From positions 124,001 to 188,000 of the forward strand of contig QUBU01000001.1 in assembly GCA_014337915.1 (NCBI GenBank): DNA of 64,000 bases, written 5' to 3'. Each line of letters opens with the position of its first letter. The stretch's first letter is position 1. The notes under the pieces were generated by a model. That model saw nothing but the letters and a program-made list of their open reading frames with translations, did no database searches and was not told where the DNA came from. Position numbers and translations under genes: made by a program. The DNA comes from Gammaproteobacteria bacterium. Its GTDB lineage: Bacteria; Pseudomonadota; Gammaproteobacteria; Steroidobacterales; GCA-2729495. Positions 53,671-63,691 of this stretch are shown one piece after another.

Positions 53671-54725
53671 TGGCCGCCCCGTCCCTGCGCTACGGTGCGC
53701 TGGCGCTGCAGGTCACCACGCGGTCCCTGGGCAGCGCCGGTACCGCGGAGGATGCGCGCCGGCAGCTGCGGGCGAACATCGAGCGCCTGGCCGGGATGGT
53801 CGCCGCCAGCGCGCAGCTCATCGCCCATACCAGTGGCGCGGCGCCACGGCTCGTGGTGCTGCCCGAATACGCACTGACCGGCTCGCCGTCGCCGGGCCAG
53901 TTCGCCATCTGGCGTGCGCGCGCTGCGCTGGCGCCTGGCGGACCGGAATACGAAGCCCTGGGCAGGATTGCCCAGGACGGTGCGCTCTACCTCGCCGGCA
54001 ACGCCTACGAGGCGGACCCCGCCTTCCCCGATCTGTACTTCCAGGCCTGTTTCATCATCGACCCGGCCGGCGCTGTCATCCTGCGCTACCGGCGCATCGT
54101 CTCGCTGTACTCGCCGTCACCCTACGACGTGCTGCAACGCTACCTCGATCTCTACGGGCCGGAAGCGCTGTTCCCGGTGGTCGACACCGCCATCGGCCGG
54201 CTGGCCGCGGTGGCCTCCGAGGAGATCCTCTATCCCGAGATCGCGCGCTGCCATGCCATGCGCGGCGCCGAGGTCCTGGTGCACTCGACCAGCGAGATGG
54301 GCAGCCCGCGGCCCACGGCCAAGGACATCGCCAAGCGTGCTCGGGCGGCGGAGAACCTGGCCTATGTCGTCTCGGCCAACGCCGCCGGCGTCAGCCACAC
54401 TCCCCTGCCCGCGCAATCCACCACCGGCATGGCCAAGATCGTCGACTACGAAGGCCGTATCCTCGCCGCCGCGCCCGGCGGCAGCGAAAGCCTCGCCGCC
54501 CACGCGGAAATCGATCTGGAAGCGCTGCGTGCCAGGCGCCGGCAAACCGGGCTCACCAACGTCCTCGTCCGCCAGCCCTTCCAGGCCTATGCCGCAAGCT
54601 ACCGCAGCGTCATCTTCCACGCCGCCGGGCAACTCGAGGCCGGCGGCGCCGCCGCCGAGACCGCCACCCTGCGCGAGGCGCAGCTGCGCGATATCGAGCG
54701 GCTGGCCGGGCTGGGGTTGATCTGA
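53670..54725 (+). CDS. Nitrilase-fold protein with altered catalytic triad
   Basis: A 351-residue member of the carbon-nitrogen hydrolase superfamily. The fold is clear: LVVLPEYALTG with the catalytic Glu (66), LRYRRIVSLYSPS where the catalytic Lys is expected, and GRLAAVASEEILYPEIAR where the nucleophilic Cys is expected, then GAEVLVHSTSE. Glu is kept, but the Lys position is Arg (142) and the Cys position is Ser (183). It is therefore probably unable to do standard amide or nitrile hydrolysis, or uses different chemistry. It is coupled to the cyclase-like gene (ATGA-type overlap). The perfect inverted repeat follows 9 nt after its stop. Confidence 0.8.
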   Translation: MAAPSLRYGALALQVTTRSLGSAGTAEDARRQLRANIERLAGMVAASAQLIAHTSGAAPRLVVLPEYALTGSPSPGQFAIWRARAALAPGGPEYEALGRIAQDGALYLAGNAYEADPAFPDLYFQACFIIDPAGAVILRYRRIVSLYSPSPYDVLQRYLDLYGPEALFPVVDTAIGRLAAVASEEILYPEIARCHAMRGAEVLVHSTSEMGSPRPTAKDIAKRARAAENLAYVVSANAAGVSHTPLPAQSTTGMAKIVDYEGRILAAAPGGSESLAAHAEIDLEALRARRRQTGLTNVLVRQPFQAYAASYRSVIFHAAGQLEAGGAAAETATLREAQLRDIERLAGLGLI

Positions 54726-54734
54726 GGGGGAGAC

Positions 54735-54830
54735 GCAGGGGGACAGTTTACTCAATTGATTCGACGGTCAGCAGACGCCCTCCTGCGCTTCGCCTGCATT
54801 TCGAATCAATTGAGTAAACTGTCCCCCTGC
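54735..54830. repeat. 30-bp perfect inverted repeat, REP/MITE-like
   Basis: Arms at 54735-54764 and 54801-54830 are exact reverse complements over 30 bp, separated by a 36-bp spacer. Each arm has a G-run followed by GACAGTTTACTCAATTGATT, far more A+T rich than the surroundings. The element lies between two convergent genes, so it may also terminate both transcripts. The GGGGACAG-TTTA core recalls repetitive palindromes associated with REP-type transposases in gammaproteobacteria. A single copy is visible here, so the repeat family is inferred. Confidence 0.85.
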
Positions 54831-54855
54831 CCCCCCCTGAAACCCTGAAATTCCG

Positions 54856-55866
54856 CTAGCGCCGCCCCCTGGCCTTCGCGCCACCCTTGCGGCTGCTGCG
54901 CTCATGCACATGCGCTTCGCCGTCGCCGTGGTCGTGCACGTAAAGCTCGGCCGATCCGGCGCCGCCCTGTCCGTCTTCGTTGCTGTAGTCGTAGGCCGGG
55001 AACTCGAAGTCATGCGGGTGGTTGTGGCCGTCCGGGGAGCGGATCCACTTGTAGAGGTTCGGCTTGTTCCGGCGCAGCTGGGCGGCGGCGCGCGAACGGT
55101 TTTCCTCGGGCGTGGACCAGGGATTGAAGTGGAAGTAGTTGTGCAGGATGCTGTCGGTGCGGCCGAAACCGAGCACGCCGAGCTCGCTGGCGAACGCGCC
55201 GTGGTTGATCCAGGCGGGACGCCAGAAGTAGCCGCCGGTCGGCAGGTTGCCGAACTGCATCATCGAGGACGTGCCCCAGATGTGGTAGCTCTCCTCCGCA
55301 CAGTCATGGTAGGAGATGTTGTCCTGCCAGTAGTTGGGCGTCATGCAATAGAGCAGTGAATGCGCGTGGGTCAACGGATCCGAGCGCAGCATCTTCACCA
55401 TGCAGCCGGGCGCCACCGAGGGATTGACGAAGTTGGCGACCTTCCACTGCAGGCCCTCGTAGGCGTCTACCATGATGAGCTGGTCGCGCAGCGCCCGCGG
55501 ATGGTCGACGTCGGACTCGAGGAAGCTCGGCTCACCGTAGTTGTAGAACAGCAGGCCCTCGGCCCCGCGGGGCGAACTCATCGCCGGCATGGACACGCCG
55601 GCGGGCACGAAGAAATAGTTGCCCTTGCCGTACACCTTGTCCCCGTACTGCACGGACCCGGAGAGAATGAAGAGCTCCATCTCCGAGTAGCTCATGCCCG
55701 GCGGCTGGCGATAGCCGGACTCGAAGCGCACCGTCATCGAGCAGGCGCCGGTGTCGGTGTCCAGGCTCAGCATCTTGTACTTCATGCCCTTCGGGAATCC
55801 CGGCAGGGTCATCTTCTTGAAATCGACGTCGCGATCGACAAAGGGCTCGATATGCGGGCGTGCCAT
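54856..55866 (-). CDS. Cupin-fold protein with His-rich tail
   Basis: A 336-residue protein of two cupin-like halves: the first around MELFILSGSVQYGDKVYGKGNYFFVPAGVSMP, the second around EESYHIWGTSSMMQFGNLPTGGYFWRPAWINHG. The usual cupin His-x-His ligands are not obvious in the first half. The second half offers several His residues. The C-terminus (about 285-336) is rich in His and Asp (NHPHD, VHDHGDGEAHVHE), which could bind metal, and ends in a Lys/Arg-rich stretch. I cannot assign an enzyme function. It converges with the pseudo-nitrilase gene across the inverted repeat. Confidence 0.75.
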   Translation of the reverse strand: MARPHIEPFVDRDVDFKKMTLPGFPKGMKYKMLSLDTDTGACSMTVRFESGYRQPPGMSYSEMELFILSGSVQYGDKVYGKGNYFFVPAGVSMPAMSSPRGAEGLLFYNYGEPSFLESDVDHPRALRDQLIMVDAYEGLQWKVANFVNPSVAPGCMVKMLRSDPLTHAHSLLYCMTPNYWQDNISYHDCAEESYHIWGTSSMMQFGNLPTGGYFWRPAWINHGAFASELGVLGFGRTDSILHNYFHFNPWSTPEENRSRAAAQLRRNKPNLYKWIRSPDGHNHPHDFEFPAYDYSNEDGQGGAGSAELYVHDHGDGEAHVHERSSRKGGAKARGRR

Positions 55867-56055
55867 GGCTCAGGTTCTCCGTGAAGGCTGCGCGGGTTGC
55901 TGCGATGTCAGGTCGGCCGCGGACGCGAGGCGGCGGCCGACCGGCATTGTCCTATCATGATAACAATAGAATGCCGAAACAAGCGCCCGGCTGAAAATGG
56001 CGGCAGACAGCAGCGCGGCCCGCAACCGGCCCGCCGAGGACTCAAGGAGGAAAGA
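55867..56055 (-). promoter_or_regulatory. Upstream region of the cupin gene
   Basis: This 189-bp gap carries an A+T-rich island (about 55950-55985) with a perfect 10-bp palindrome TATCATGATA. On the minus strand TTGTTT and CATGAT are about 17 bp apart and could form the cupin promoter, with the palindrome over the -10. Nothing else is visible up to the tRNA 3' end. Confidence 0.4.
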
Positions 56056-56132
<77 letters not shown>

Positions 56133-56281
56133 AATCGGAATCTGCGGAATCGTCCTGCCACCTGCGGGTCATGCGGACCGGCCTGCCGCATGTCTGCTGC
56201 GGCGGTCACCGGCCGGGGGTAAGGACCCGCAAGGGCGCGCAATGATAACCCAGCCGCTGCCGCCGGGGAACCGCGGCCACT

Positions 56282-56638
56282 TCAGCGGCGCAGGATCTTC
56301 AGGATTTCCTCGAGCTCGACCCGCAGCTGGCGCACGATCTGCTGGCTCTGGGAGACATCGGTCTTCGCTTCCTCGCCGGTGAGCTTCTGGCGCGCACCGC
56401 CGATGGTGAAGCCTTCGTCATACAGCAGGCTGCGGATCTGGCGGATGATCAGCACGTCCTGGCGCTGGTAGTAGCGCCGGTTGCCCCGCCGCTTGACCGG
56501 CTTGAGCTGCGGGAACTCCTGCTCCCAGTAGCGCAGCACATGCGGCTTGACGGCGCACAGCTCGCTGACTTCGCCGATGGTGAAATACCGCTTCCCTGGG
56601 ATGGGCGGCAGTTCGTCGTTATTTCCCGGTTCCAGCAT
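56282..56638 (-). CDS. MerR family regulator
   Basis: A 118-residue MerR-type protein. The winged helix-turn-helix covers about residues 17-85 ([41 protein letters not shown]), followed by a short coiled coil ([21 protein letters not shown]) for dimerisation. There are no metal-binding cysteines at the C-terminus, so it is not a metal or oxidative-stress sensor of the MerR/SoxR type. This short MerR is regularly found directly after ihfA. It overlaps the ihfA end by 20 nt. Target genes are unknown. Confidence 0.9.
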   Translation of the reverse strand: MLEPGNNDELPPIPGKRYFTIGEVSELCAVKPHVLRYWEQEFPQLKPVKRRGNRRYYQRQDVLIIRQIRSLLYDEGFTIGGARQKLTGEEAKTDVSQSQQIVRQLRVELEEILKILRR

Positions 56639-56918
56639 AGGCTTCCACTCGGGCTTTTAGTTTTTGTCCCGGACGGAAGGTGACGACCCGCCGCGCGGTG
56701 ATGGGAATCTCTTCGCCCGTTTTCGGGTTCCTGCCCGGCCTCGTGTTCTTGTCGCGCAGGTCGAAGTTGCCGAACCCGGACAGCTTCACCTGCTCGCCGC
56801 TGGCCAGTGATGACCGCAGATCCTCGAAGAACAGATCCACGAGTTCCCTGGCTTCGCGCTTGTTGAGGCCAAGCTCGTTGAAAAGGGATTCTGCCATATC
56901 GGCTTTTGTCAGGGCCAT
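56619..56918 (-). CDS. ihfA: Integration host factor, alpha subunit
   Basis: A 99-residue DNA-bending protein of the HU/IHF family, pairing with Ihf[32 protein letters not shown] is the helical base, [26 protein letters not shown] is the beta-arm with the intercalating Pro, and [16 protein letters not shown] follows. The position after pheT is the conserved one. In E. coli the pheST-ihfA operon is linked in the same way. Confidence 0.97.
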   Translation of the reverse strand: MALTKADMAESLFNELGLNKREARELVDLFFEDLRSSLASGEQVKLSGFGNFDLRDKNTRPGRNPKTGEEIPITARRVVTFRPGQKLKARVEAYAGTGK

Positions 56919-56944
56919 GACTGCTGATTCTCTGGCTCGCTGGC

Positions 56945-59326
56945 CTATTGTCTGATTCTGGCCTGGAACTCGCGGCCCAGCGCCGCGGTGACGCCCTGCA
57001 GGACGCCGTTCGCTTCTTCGTCCGTTAGGGTGCGGGATGTATCCTGCAAAATCAAGCCTATAGCAATGCTTTTTTCGGTGCTGCCAACCTGTGGGCCCGT
57101 GTATATGTCAAATACGAACACGTCCCGCAGCAGCGCCGCCGGCGTGGCCCCGCGCACCACCGCCAGGAGATCCGCCGCGGGGACCTCCCGCGCCACCAGC
57201 AGCGCGATATCGCGGCGCACCGCCGGCAACTGCGAGAAGCCCGCATACGCCGGCCTCGGGCGCGCCAGCACCGCCAGCTGCAGTTCGAAGAGGATCGTGC
57301 CCGGCAGTTCCAGTTCCGCGGCCAGCGCCGGGTGCAGTTCACCGATCCAGCCCGCATCGCGGCCGGCGACGCGGATGCGGGCGCTGCGGCCCGGGTGCAG
57401 CGCCGGGTGGACCGCCGCCTCGAAGGCCAGCTGGCCGAGCCGGCCACCCTGCACCAGCAGCACCTCGACATCCGCCTTCACGTCGAACACATCCACCGGC
57501 TGTGCGCGCTCGCCCCATTGCTCGGGCAGCCGCGATCCACAGGCGATGCCGGCGATGCAGCGCTCCTCCTCGTGCGCCTGCGGCCCACGCCCCAGGTAAC
57601 GCGCACCGGTCTCGAACAGGCGTACCCGCGGCTGCTGCCGCCGGAGATTCTCCCGCGCCGCCAGCACCAGCCCGGGCCACAGCGACTGGCGCATGACCGC
57701 GAGATCGGCAGATATCGGGTTGGCCAGTTCCAGCGCGGCGGCGGGGTCGGCGCCGAAACGCGCCGCCAGGCCGGGCTCGATGAAGCTGTAGGTGATCGCT
57801 TCCTGGTAGCCACGCGCCACCAGCAGCACCGCCGCATGACGCGCCGGATCGGGGACTTCGCCGACCGCGGCCGGTTGCACGGTGGCCAGGCCCGGCTGCA
57901 CCGGAATGCGCTCGTAGCCGTGGACGCGGGCGACTTCCTCGATGAGGTCTTCCTCCCGCTCGATGTCGAAGCGCGCGGCCGGCGGCGTCACCAGCCAGCC
58001 CTCCGCCGCGGGTTCCACCTGCATGCGCAGGCGCTGCAGGATGTCCTGCACCTGGCCGGCCGCGATCTCCAGGCCGAGCAGCTGCCCGAGGCGCGCGCGG
58101 CGCAGGCGCACGGGCTTGCGTAACGGCAGCTGATCCGGTTCCTGGCGATCGATGACCGGCCCCGGCTGGCCGCCGGCGATGGCGAGCAGCAGCCCGGTGG
58201 CACGCTCGATGGCGTGCACCGGCAACGTGGGATCCACGCCACGCTCGAAACGCAGCGAAGCATCCGTGTGCAGGCCGAAGCGCCGCGCGCGGCCGGCCAT
58301 GGCGGCCGGCGCGAAGAATGCCGCTTCGAGGAAGATGTCGCGGGTGGTTGCGCTGACCGCCGTGCGCTGGCCACCCATGATGCCGGCCAGGCCGACCGGC
58401 CCCGCCGCATCGGCGATGACCAGCACGTCCGGCCCCGGCTCGACCTCCTGCCCATCGAGCAGGACGCAGGTTTCACCCGGGCTGGCAAGGCGCGCGGTGA
58501 TCGGACCATCGAGCCGTGCCAGGTCGTAGGCGTGCATCGGCTGGCCCAGTTCCAGCATCACGTAGTTGGTCACGTCCACCACCGGGTGGATGGGGCGGAT
58601 GCCGCAACGGCGCAGCCGCTCGCGCATCCACAGCGGCGTGACCGCATCGGCACGCAGGCCGCGCATGACCCGGCCAGCGAATCGCGGGCAGGCAGCGGCG
58701 TCCGCGAGGTTGATCGCCAGCGCGTCGCTGATCGTGGCTGGCACCGCCTGCGGCGCAGCCGCGGCGAGTGGTGTGGCCTCCAGGGTCGCGACTTCGCGGG
58801 CGACGCCGAGGATGCTGAAGCAGTCCGCACGGTTCGGCGTGATGTTGAGGTCGAGGACCGGGTCGCCCAGCTTCAGCAACGTGGTGACGTCGCTGCCGGG
58901 CACCGCATCCACATCGAGCTCCAGCAGGCCATCGACGCTGCTTTCCAGGCCCAGCTCCCTGGCCGAGCACAGCATGCCGGCCGAGGGCTCGCCGCGCAGG
59001 CGTGTCGGCTTGATGACCAAGCCACCCGGCAAGCGCGCTCCCTCCAGCGCCGTGGCGTAGAGACCGCCCTCGCGGACATTGGGCGCGCCACAGACGATGC
59101 CGAGCGGCTCGCCGCCACCGACATCGACCTGGCACAGGGACAGCTTGTCGGCGTTCGGGTGACGCCGGAGCGCGACGACGCGCCCGACCACGACCCGCTC
59201 CAGCGGCTGGCCAGCCAGCGCCACCGCATCGACCTCCAGCCCGAGCATGGTCAGCCGCCGCGACAGCGCCTCCGGGTCCAGCCGGTGCGCGACATGTTCC
59301 TGCAGCCAGGAGTCGCAGATCTTCAT
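56945..59326 (-). CDS. pheT: Phenylalanyl-tRNA synthetase, beta subunit
   Basis: A 793-residue PheT. An N-terminal OB-fold tRNA-binding domain (about 40-150, [16 protein letters not shown]) is followed by the B3/B4 editing domain, a B5 domain with [11 protein letters not shown]-type sequences, the catalytic-like core and a C-terminal anticodon-binding ferredoxin fold ([14 protein letters not shown]). The start [13 protein letters not shown] is standard. It follows pheS by 7 nt and forms the alpha2-beta2 synthetase. Confidence 0.97.
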   Translation of the reverse strand: MKICDSWLQEHVAHRLDPEALSRRLTMLGLEVDAVALAGQPLERVVVGRVVALRRHPNADKLSLCQVDVGGGEPLGIVCGAPNVREGGLYATALEGARLPGGLVIKPTRLRGEPSAGMLCSARELGLESSVDGLLELDVDAVPGSDVTTLLKLGDPVLDLNITPNRADCFSILGVAREVATLEATPLAAAAPQAVPATISDALAINLADAAACPRFAGRVMRGLRADAVTPLWMRERLRRCGIRPIHPVVDVTNYVMLELGQPMHAYDLARLDGPITARLASPGETCVLLDGQEVEPGPDVLVIADAAGPVGLAGIMGGQRTAVSATTRDIFLEAAFFAPAAMAGRARRFGLHTDASLRFERGVDPTLPVHAIERATGLLLAIAGGQPGPVIDRQEPDQLPLRKPVRLRRARLGQLLGLEIAAGQVQDILQRLRMQVEPAAEGWLVTPPAARFDIEREEDLIEEVARVHGYERIPVQPGLATVQPAAVGEVPDPARHAAVLLVARGYQEAITYSFIEPGLAARFGADPAAALELANPISADLAVMRQSLWPGLVLAARENLRRQQPRVRLFETGARYLGRGPQAHEEERCIAGIACGSRLPEQWGERAQPVDVFDVKADVEVLLVQGGRLGQLAFEAAVHPALHPGRSARIRVAGRDAGWIGELHPALAAELELPGTILFELQLAVLARPRPAYAGFSQLPAVRRDIALLVAREVPAADLLAVVRGATPAALLRDVFVFDIYTGPQVGSTEKSIAIGLILQDTSRTLTDEEANGVLQGVTAALGREFQARIRQ

Positions 59327-59333
59327 CGCCGCC

Positions 59334-60368
<1,035 letters not shown>

Positions 60369-60392
60369 TTACCGCCAGACGCCGCAGCCGGA

Positions 60393-60752
60393 TCAGGCCG
60401 CGAGCTGGCCCTTGACCTGCTCGGCCAGGGCGGCGAAGGCCTCGGCATCGTGCACCGCCAGGTCGGCGAGCACTTTGCGGTCGACCTCGATGCCGGCCAG
60501 CTTCAGTCCGTTGATGAACCTGCTGTACGACAGGCCGTGCGGGCGGATGGCCGCGTTGATGCGGGCGATCCACAGGGCGCGGAACTCGCGCTTCTTCACC
60601 CGGCGGTCACGGAACGCATACTGCCCCGCCTTGATGACGGCTTGCTTGGCCGCGCGGTAGATCTTGCGGCGGCCGTTGTAGTAGCCCTTGGCCTTCTTGA
60701 GGATTTTCTTGTGGCGCTTGCCTGCGGTGACGCCGCGCTTGACTCTTGCCAT
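60393..60752 (-). CDS. rplT: 50S ribosomal protein L20
   Basis: A 119-residue L20, an early assembly protein of the large subunit and in E. coli the translational repressor of its own operon. [25 protein letters not shown] and [23 protein letters not shown] are characteristic. It lies 15 nt after rpmI. Confidence 0.98.
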   Translation of the reverse strand: MARVKRGVTAGKRHKKILKKAKGYYNGRRKIYRAAKQAVIKAGQYAFRDRRVKKREFRALWIARINAAIRPHGLSYSRFINGLKLAGIEVDRKVLADLAVHDAEAFAALAEQVKGQLAA

Positions 60753-60767
60753 GTCCTGTTCCTCCCG

Positions 60768-60965
60768 TTACGCGTAGGGCAGCTGCTTGCGCAGGCCCGG
60801 CACGTCACATTCCTCGACCTGGTGCATCGGCCCGAGCTGGCGTTTGCGCTTGGAGCTCTTCTTGGTGAGGATATGGTTGAGGTGGGACTGGCCGTGCTTG
60901 AAACCGCCATTCCCCTTGGCGCGGAAACGCTTCGCAGCGCCGCGCTTGGTCTTCATCTTCGGCAT
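60768..60965 (-). CDS. rpmI: 50S ribosomal protein L35
   Basis: A 65-residue basic protein starting [20 protein letters not shown], the standard L35. It is separated from infC by 96 nt of G+C-rich sequence able to fold, where in E. coli L20 binds to repress rpmI and rplT. A comparable control here is plausible but not demonstrated by a recognisable sequence. Confidence 0.98.
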   Translation of the reverse strand: MPKMKTKRGAAKRFRAKGNGGFKHGQSHLNHILTKKSSKRKRQLGPMHQVEECDVPGLRKQLPYA

Positions 60966-61061
60966 CTCGCTCTCCTGGGCCTGAACCGAACCTCACGGCC
61001 GGGGCAGGCGGGTTTCGGCCAGAGGCCCCGGGCGGGATGCCCGGCACTGGCTGGCCGTCAC

Positions 61062-61580
61062 TCACTTTCTCTTTGGTGATATCACCATCACGAGCTGGCG
61101 GCCTTCGAGCTTCGGCATCTGCTCGACTGCGCCCACCTCCTGAAGGTCCTGCTGCACACGCTGCAGGAGCTTGAAACCCAGCTCCTGGTGCGCCATTTCG
61201 CGCCCCCGGTAGCGCAGGGTCACCTTCGCCTTGTCGCCATCGCTCAGGAAGCGGACCAGGTTACGCAGCTTGACCTGGTAATCACCTTCCTCGGTGCCCG
61301 GGCGGAATTTCACTTCCTTGACCTGGATCTGCTTCTGCTTGCGCTTGGCAGCGTGGGCCTTCTTGTTCTGCTCGAACAGGAATTTCCCGAAATCCAGGAT
61401 CCGGCATACCGGCGGGTCGGCAGTGGGGGAAACCTCCACCAGATCCAGTTCCTGGGATGATGCCATCTCGAGCGCCTGCTCCCTGGTCATCACTCCGATC
61501 ATCTGCCCGTCGGCGCCAATGACCCGCAACTGGCGGGAATCGATTTCCTCGTTCCGCCGAATCCTCTTGCTAGCGACGAT
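61062..61580 (-). CDS. infC: Translation initiation factor IF-3
   Basis: A 172-residue IF3 with the N-domain ([48 protein letters not shown]) and C-domain ([49 protein letters not shown]). It prevents premature subunit joining and inspects the start codon. I place the start at an ATC codon (61580): the family N-terminus ([21 protein letters not shown]) is in frame up to there, GGAGG lies 8 nt upstream, and no ATG precedes it. AUU or AUC starts are a conserved autoregulatory device of infC. An internal TTG at 61529 would remove the N-terminus. Confidence 0.95.
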   Translation of the reverse strand: MVASKRIRRNEEIDSRQLRVIGADGQMIGVMTREQALEMASSQELDLVEVSPTADPPVCRILDFGKFLFEQNKKAHAAKRKQKQIQVKEVKFRPGTEEGDYQVKLRNLVRFLSDGDKAKVTLRYRGREMAHQELGFKLLQRVQQDLQEVGAVEQMPKLEGRQLVMVISPKRK

Positions 61581-61593
61581 GCGTCAATCCTCC
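61578..61593 (-). promoter_or_regulatory. infC ribosome-binding site and ATC start codon
   Basis: On the minus strand GGAGG (61593-61589) lies inside the last codons of thrS and 8 nt before ATC (61580-61578). The thrS stop (61586-61584) falls between them, so infC initiation may be coupled to thrS termination. The rare codon lets IF3 limit its own synthesis. Confidence 0.8.
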
Positions 61594-63512
61594 ATAGCGA
61601 CGCGGCCGCGGCTCGCGACCTCGGAACCAAGGTGCCGGGACAGTGCCTCGAGGGACATCGTGCCCAGATCCTTGCCGTTTCGCGTGCGCACGGCCACGGT
61701 CTTTGTTTCGGCTTCCCGGTCGCCTGTCACCAGGAGATAGGGAACCCGCTGCAGCGTGTGTTCGCGAATCTTAAAGCCGATCTTCTCGTTTCTCAAGTCC
61801 AACGCGACCCGAAAGCCCTGATTTTCCAGTACTTCCTTGACGGACCCCGCGTAGGCGGCCTGGCGGTCGGTGATGTTGAGGACCACGGCCTGCACCGGGG
61901 CCAGCCAGCTGGGCAGCCGGCCGGCATGATGCTCCAGCAGGATGCCGCAAAAGCGCTCCAGGGAGCCGAACATGGCCCGGTGGAGCATGACCGGTACCCG
62001 CCGCTGGCTGTCGTCGGCGACGTAGCTGGCCCCAAGGCGTCCCGGCAGGTTGAAGTCCACCTGCAGGGTGCCGCACTGCCAGTCCCGGCCGATGGCGTCG
62101 CGGAGCACGAACTCGAGTTTCGGGCCGTAGAAGGCGCCCTCCCCCGGATTGCGCGACATCTCCAGGCCCGCCGCCTCGGCGGCGGCCAGCAGGGCCGCTT
62201 CGGCCCGGTCCCAGATGGCGTCGCTGCCGACGCGCTTCTCCGGCCGGTCGGAGAACTTGATGCGGATGTCCTCGAAGCCGAAGTCCCGGTAGATGCCGAG
62301 GATCAGCTGGGTGATTGCCACCGATTCCGCAGTGATCTGCTCCTCGGTGCAGAACACATGGGCATCGTCCTGGGTAAAGGCGCGCACCCGCATCAGGCCG
62401 TGCAGCGCACCGGAGGGCTCGTAGCGATGGACCTTGCCGAACTCGCAGATCCGCAACGGCAGGTCCCGGTAGCTCTTCAGCCCCTGGTTGAACACCTGGA
62501 TGTGGCCCGGGCAGTTCATCGGCTTGATGGCGTAGACCCGCTCGTCGGGGGTCTGGGTCATGAACATGTTCTCGCCGAACTTCTCCACATGCCCCGACTG
62601 CACCCAGAGGCTGCGGTCCATGATCTCCGGCGTGTTGACCTCGACGTAGCCGGCCTCGCGCTGGCGCTCGCGCATGTAGCCGATCAGCTGCTGGAACAGC
62701 GTCCAGCCCTTCGGATGCCAGAAGACCGCGCCGGGCGCCTCTTCCTGGAAGTGGAACAGGTCGAGTTCGCGGCCGATGCGGCGATGGTCGCGCTTCTCGG
62801 CTTCCTCGAGGCGGTGCAGGTAGTCCTTGAGCGATTTCTCGTCCGGCCAGGCGGTGCCGTAGATGCGCTGAAGCATCTCGTTGCGCGAGTCGCCGCGCCA
62901 GTAGGCGCCGGCGACCTTCATGAGCTTGAAGGCCCGGAGCTTGCCGGTGGACGGCACATGCGGGCCGCGGCAGAGGTCGAACCAGTCGCCCTGGCCGTAG
63001 AGCCCGATCTCCTCCCCGGCCGGGATGCCGGCGATGATCTCCGCCTTGTACTTCTCGCCGAGGTCGCTGAAGACCTTTACTGCCTGGTCGCGCGGCAGCA
63101 CGCGGCGGCTGACCGGCAGGTCGGCCTTCGCCAGTTCCTTCATCTTCGCCTCGATGGCGGCGATGTCCTCCGGCGTGAAGGGCCGCTCGAAGGCAAAGTC
63201 GTAGTAGAAGCCGTCCTCAATCACCGGGCCGATGGTCACCTGGGCGGTCGGGAACAGTGCCTTGACCGCCTGTGCCAGCAGGTGCGCGGTGGAGTGGCGG
63301 ATGACCTCGAGGCCGTCGGCATCCCTGTCGGTGACGATGGCGAGGCTGGTATCGGCCTCGATGCGGAACGAGGTGTCGACCAGCCGGTCGCCAACACGAC
63401 CGGCCAGCGCGGCACGCGCCAGGCCGGGGCCGATGGCGGCAGCCACCTCCGCCACTGTGACCGGGTGATCGAAGCTGCGGGTGCTGCCATCCGGCAGGGT
63501 GACGACGGGCAT
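61584..63512 (-). CDS. thrS: Threonyl-tRNA synthetase
   Basis: A 642-residue ThrRS. An N-terminal TGS domain (residues 1-60), a zinc-free editing domain ([16 protein letters not shown] with conserved His), the class II core ([21 protein letters not shown] with the zinc Cys, [16 protein letters not shown]) and the C-terminal anticodon-binding domain ([17 protein letters not shown]) are all present. It is the first gene of thrS-infC-rpmI-rplT. In E. coli it represses its own translation through a tRNA-like leader; I cannot see such a structure in the short 28-nt gap to tRNA-Val. Confidence 0.97.
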   Translation of the reverse strand: MPVVTLPDGSTRSFDHPVTVAEVAAAIGPGLARAALAGRVGDRLVDTSFRIEADTSLAIVTDRDADGLEVIRHSTAHLLAQAVKALFPTAQVTIGPVIEDGFYYDFAFERPFTPEDIAAIEAKMKELAKADLPVSRRVLPRDQAVKVFSDLGEKYKAEIIAGIPAGEEIGLYGQGDWFDLCRGPHVPSTGKLRAFKLMKVAGAYWRGDSRNEMLQRIYGTAWPDEKSLKDYLHRLEEAEKRDHRRIGRELDLFHFQEEAPGAVFWHPKGWTLFQQLIGYMRERQREAGYVEVNTPEIMDRSLWVQSGHVEKFGENMFMTQTPDERVYAIKPMNCPGHIQVFNQGLKSYRDLPLRICEFGKVHRYEPSGALHGLMRVRAFTQDDAHVFCTEEQITAESVAITQLILGIYRDFGFEDIRIKFSDRPEKRVGSDAIWDRAEAALLAAAEAAGLEMSRNPGEGAFYGPKLEFVLRDAIGRDWQCGTLQVDFNLPGRLGASYVADDSQRRVPVMLHRAMFGSLERFCGILLEHHAGRLPSWLAPVQAVVLNITDRQAAYAGSVKEVLENQGFRVALDLRNEKIGFKIREHTLQRVPYLLVTGDREAETKTVAVRTRNGKDLGTMSLEALSRHLGSEVASRGRVAMED

Positions 63513-63540
63513 CGGCGACTTTCGGGGCTGTACGCTGGAA

Positions 63541-63616
63541 TGGTAGGCGCGAGTGGAATCGAACCACCGACCCCTTGCATGTCAAGCAAGTGCTCTAACC
63601 GCTGAGCTACGCGCCT
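63541..63616 (-). tRNA. tRNA-Val (anticodon GAC)
   Basis: A 76-nt cloverleaf on the minus strand with encoded CCA. The acceptor AGGCGCG pairs with CGCGCCT, the D-arm has GTAGCTCAGCGGTTAGAGCAC, the anticodon loop TTGACAT gives GAC (reads GUC and GUU valine codons), and the T-arm has GGTTCGATTCC. It lies directly upstream of thrS, 28 nt from its start. Confidence 0.95.
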
Positions 63617-63691
63617 GTGGGCAATCGGGCCACCGGCAGGCGGCCACGGAGGCGCAACGATACCGAAACGCCCCCGCCGGCCGCAAGGCAC

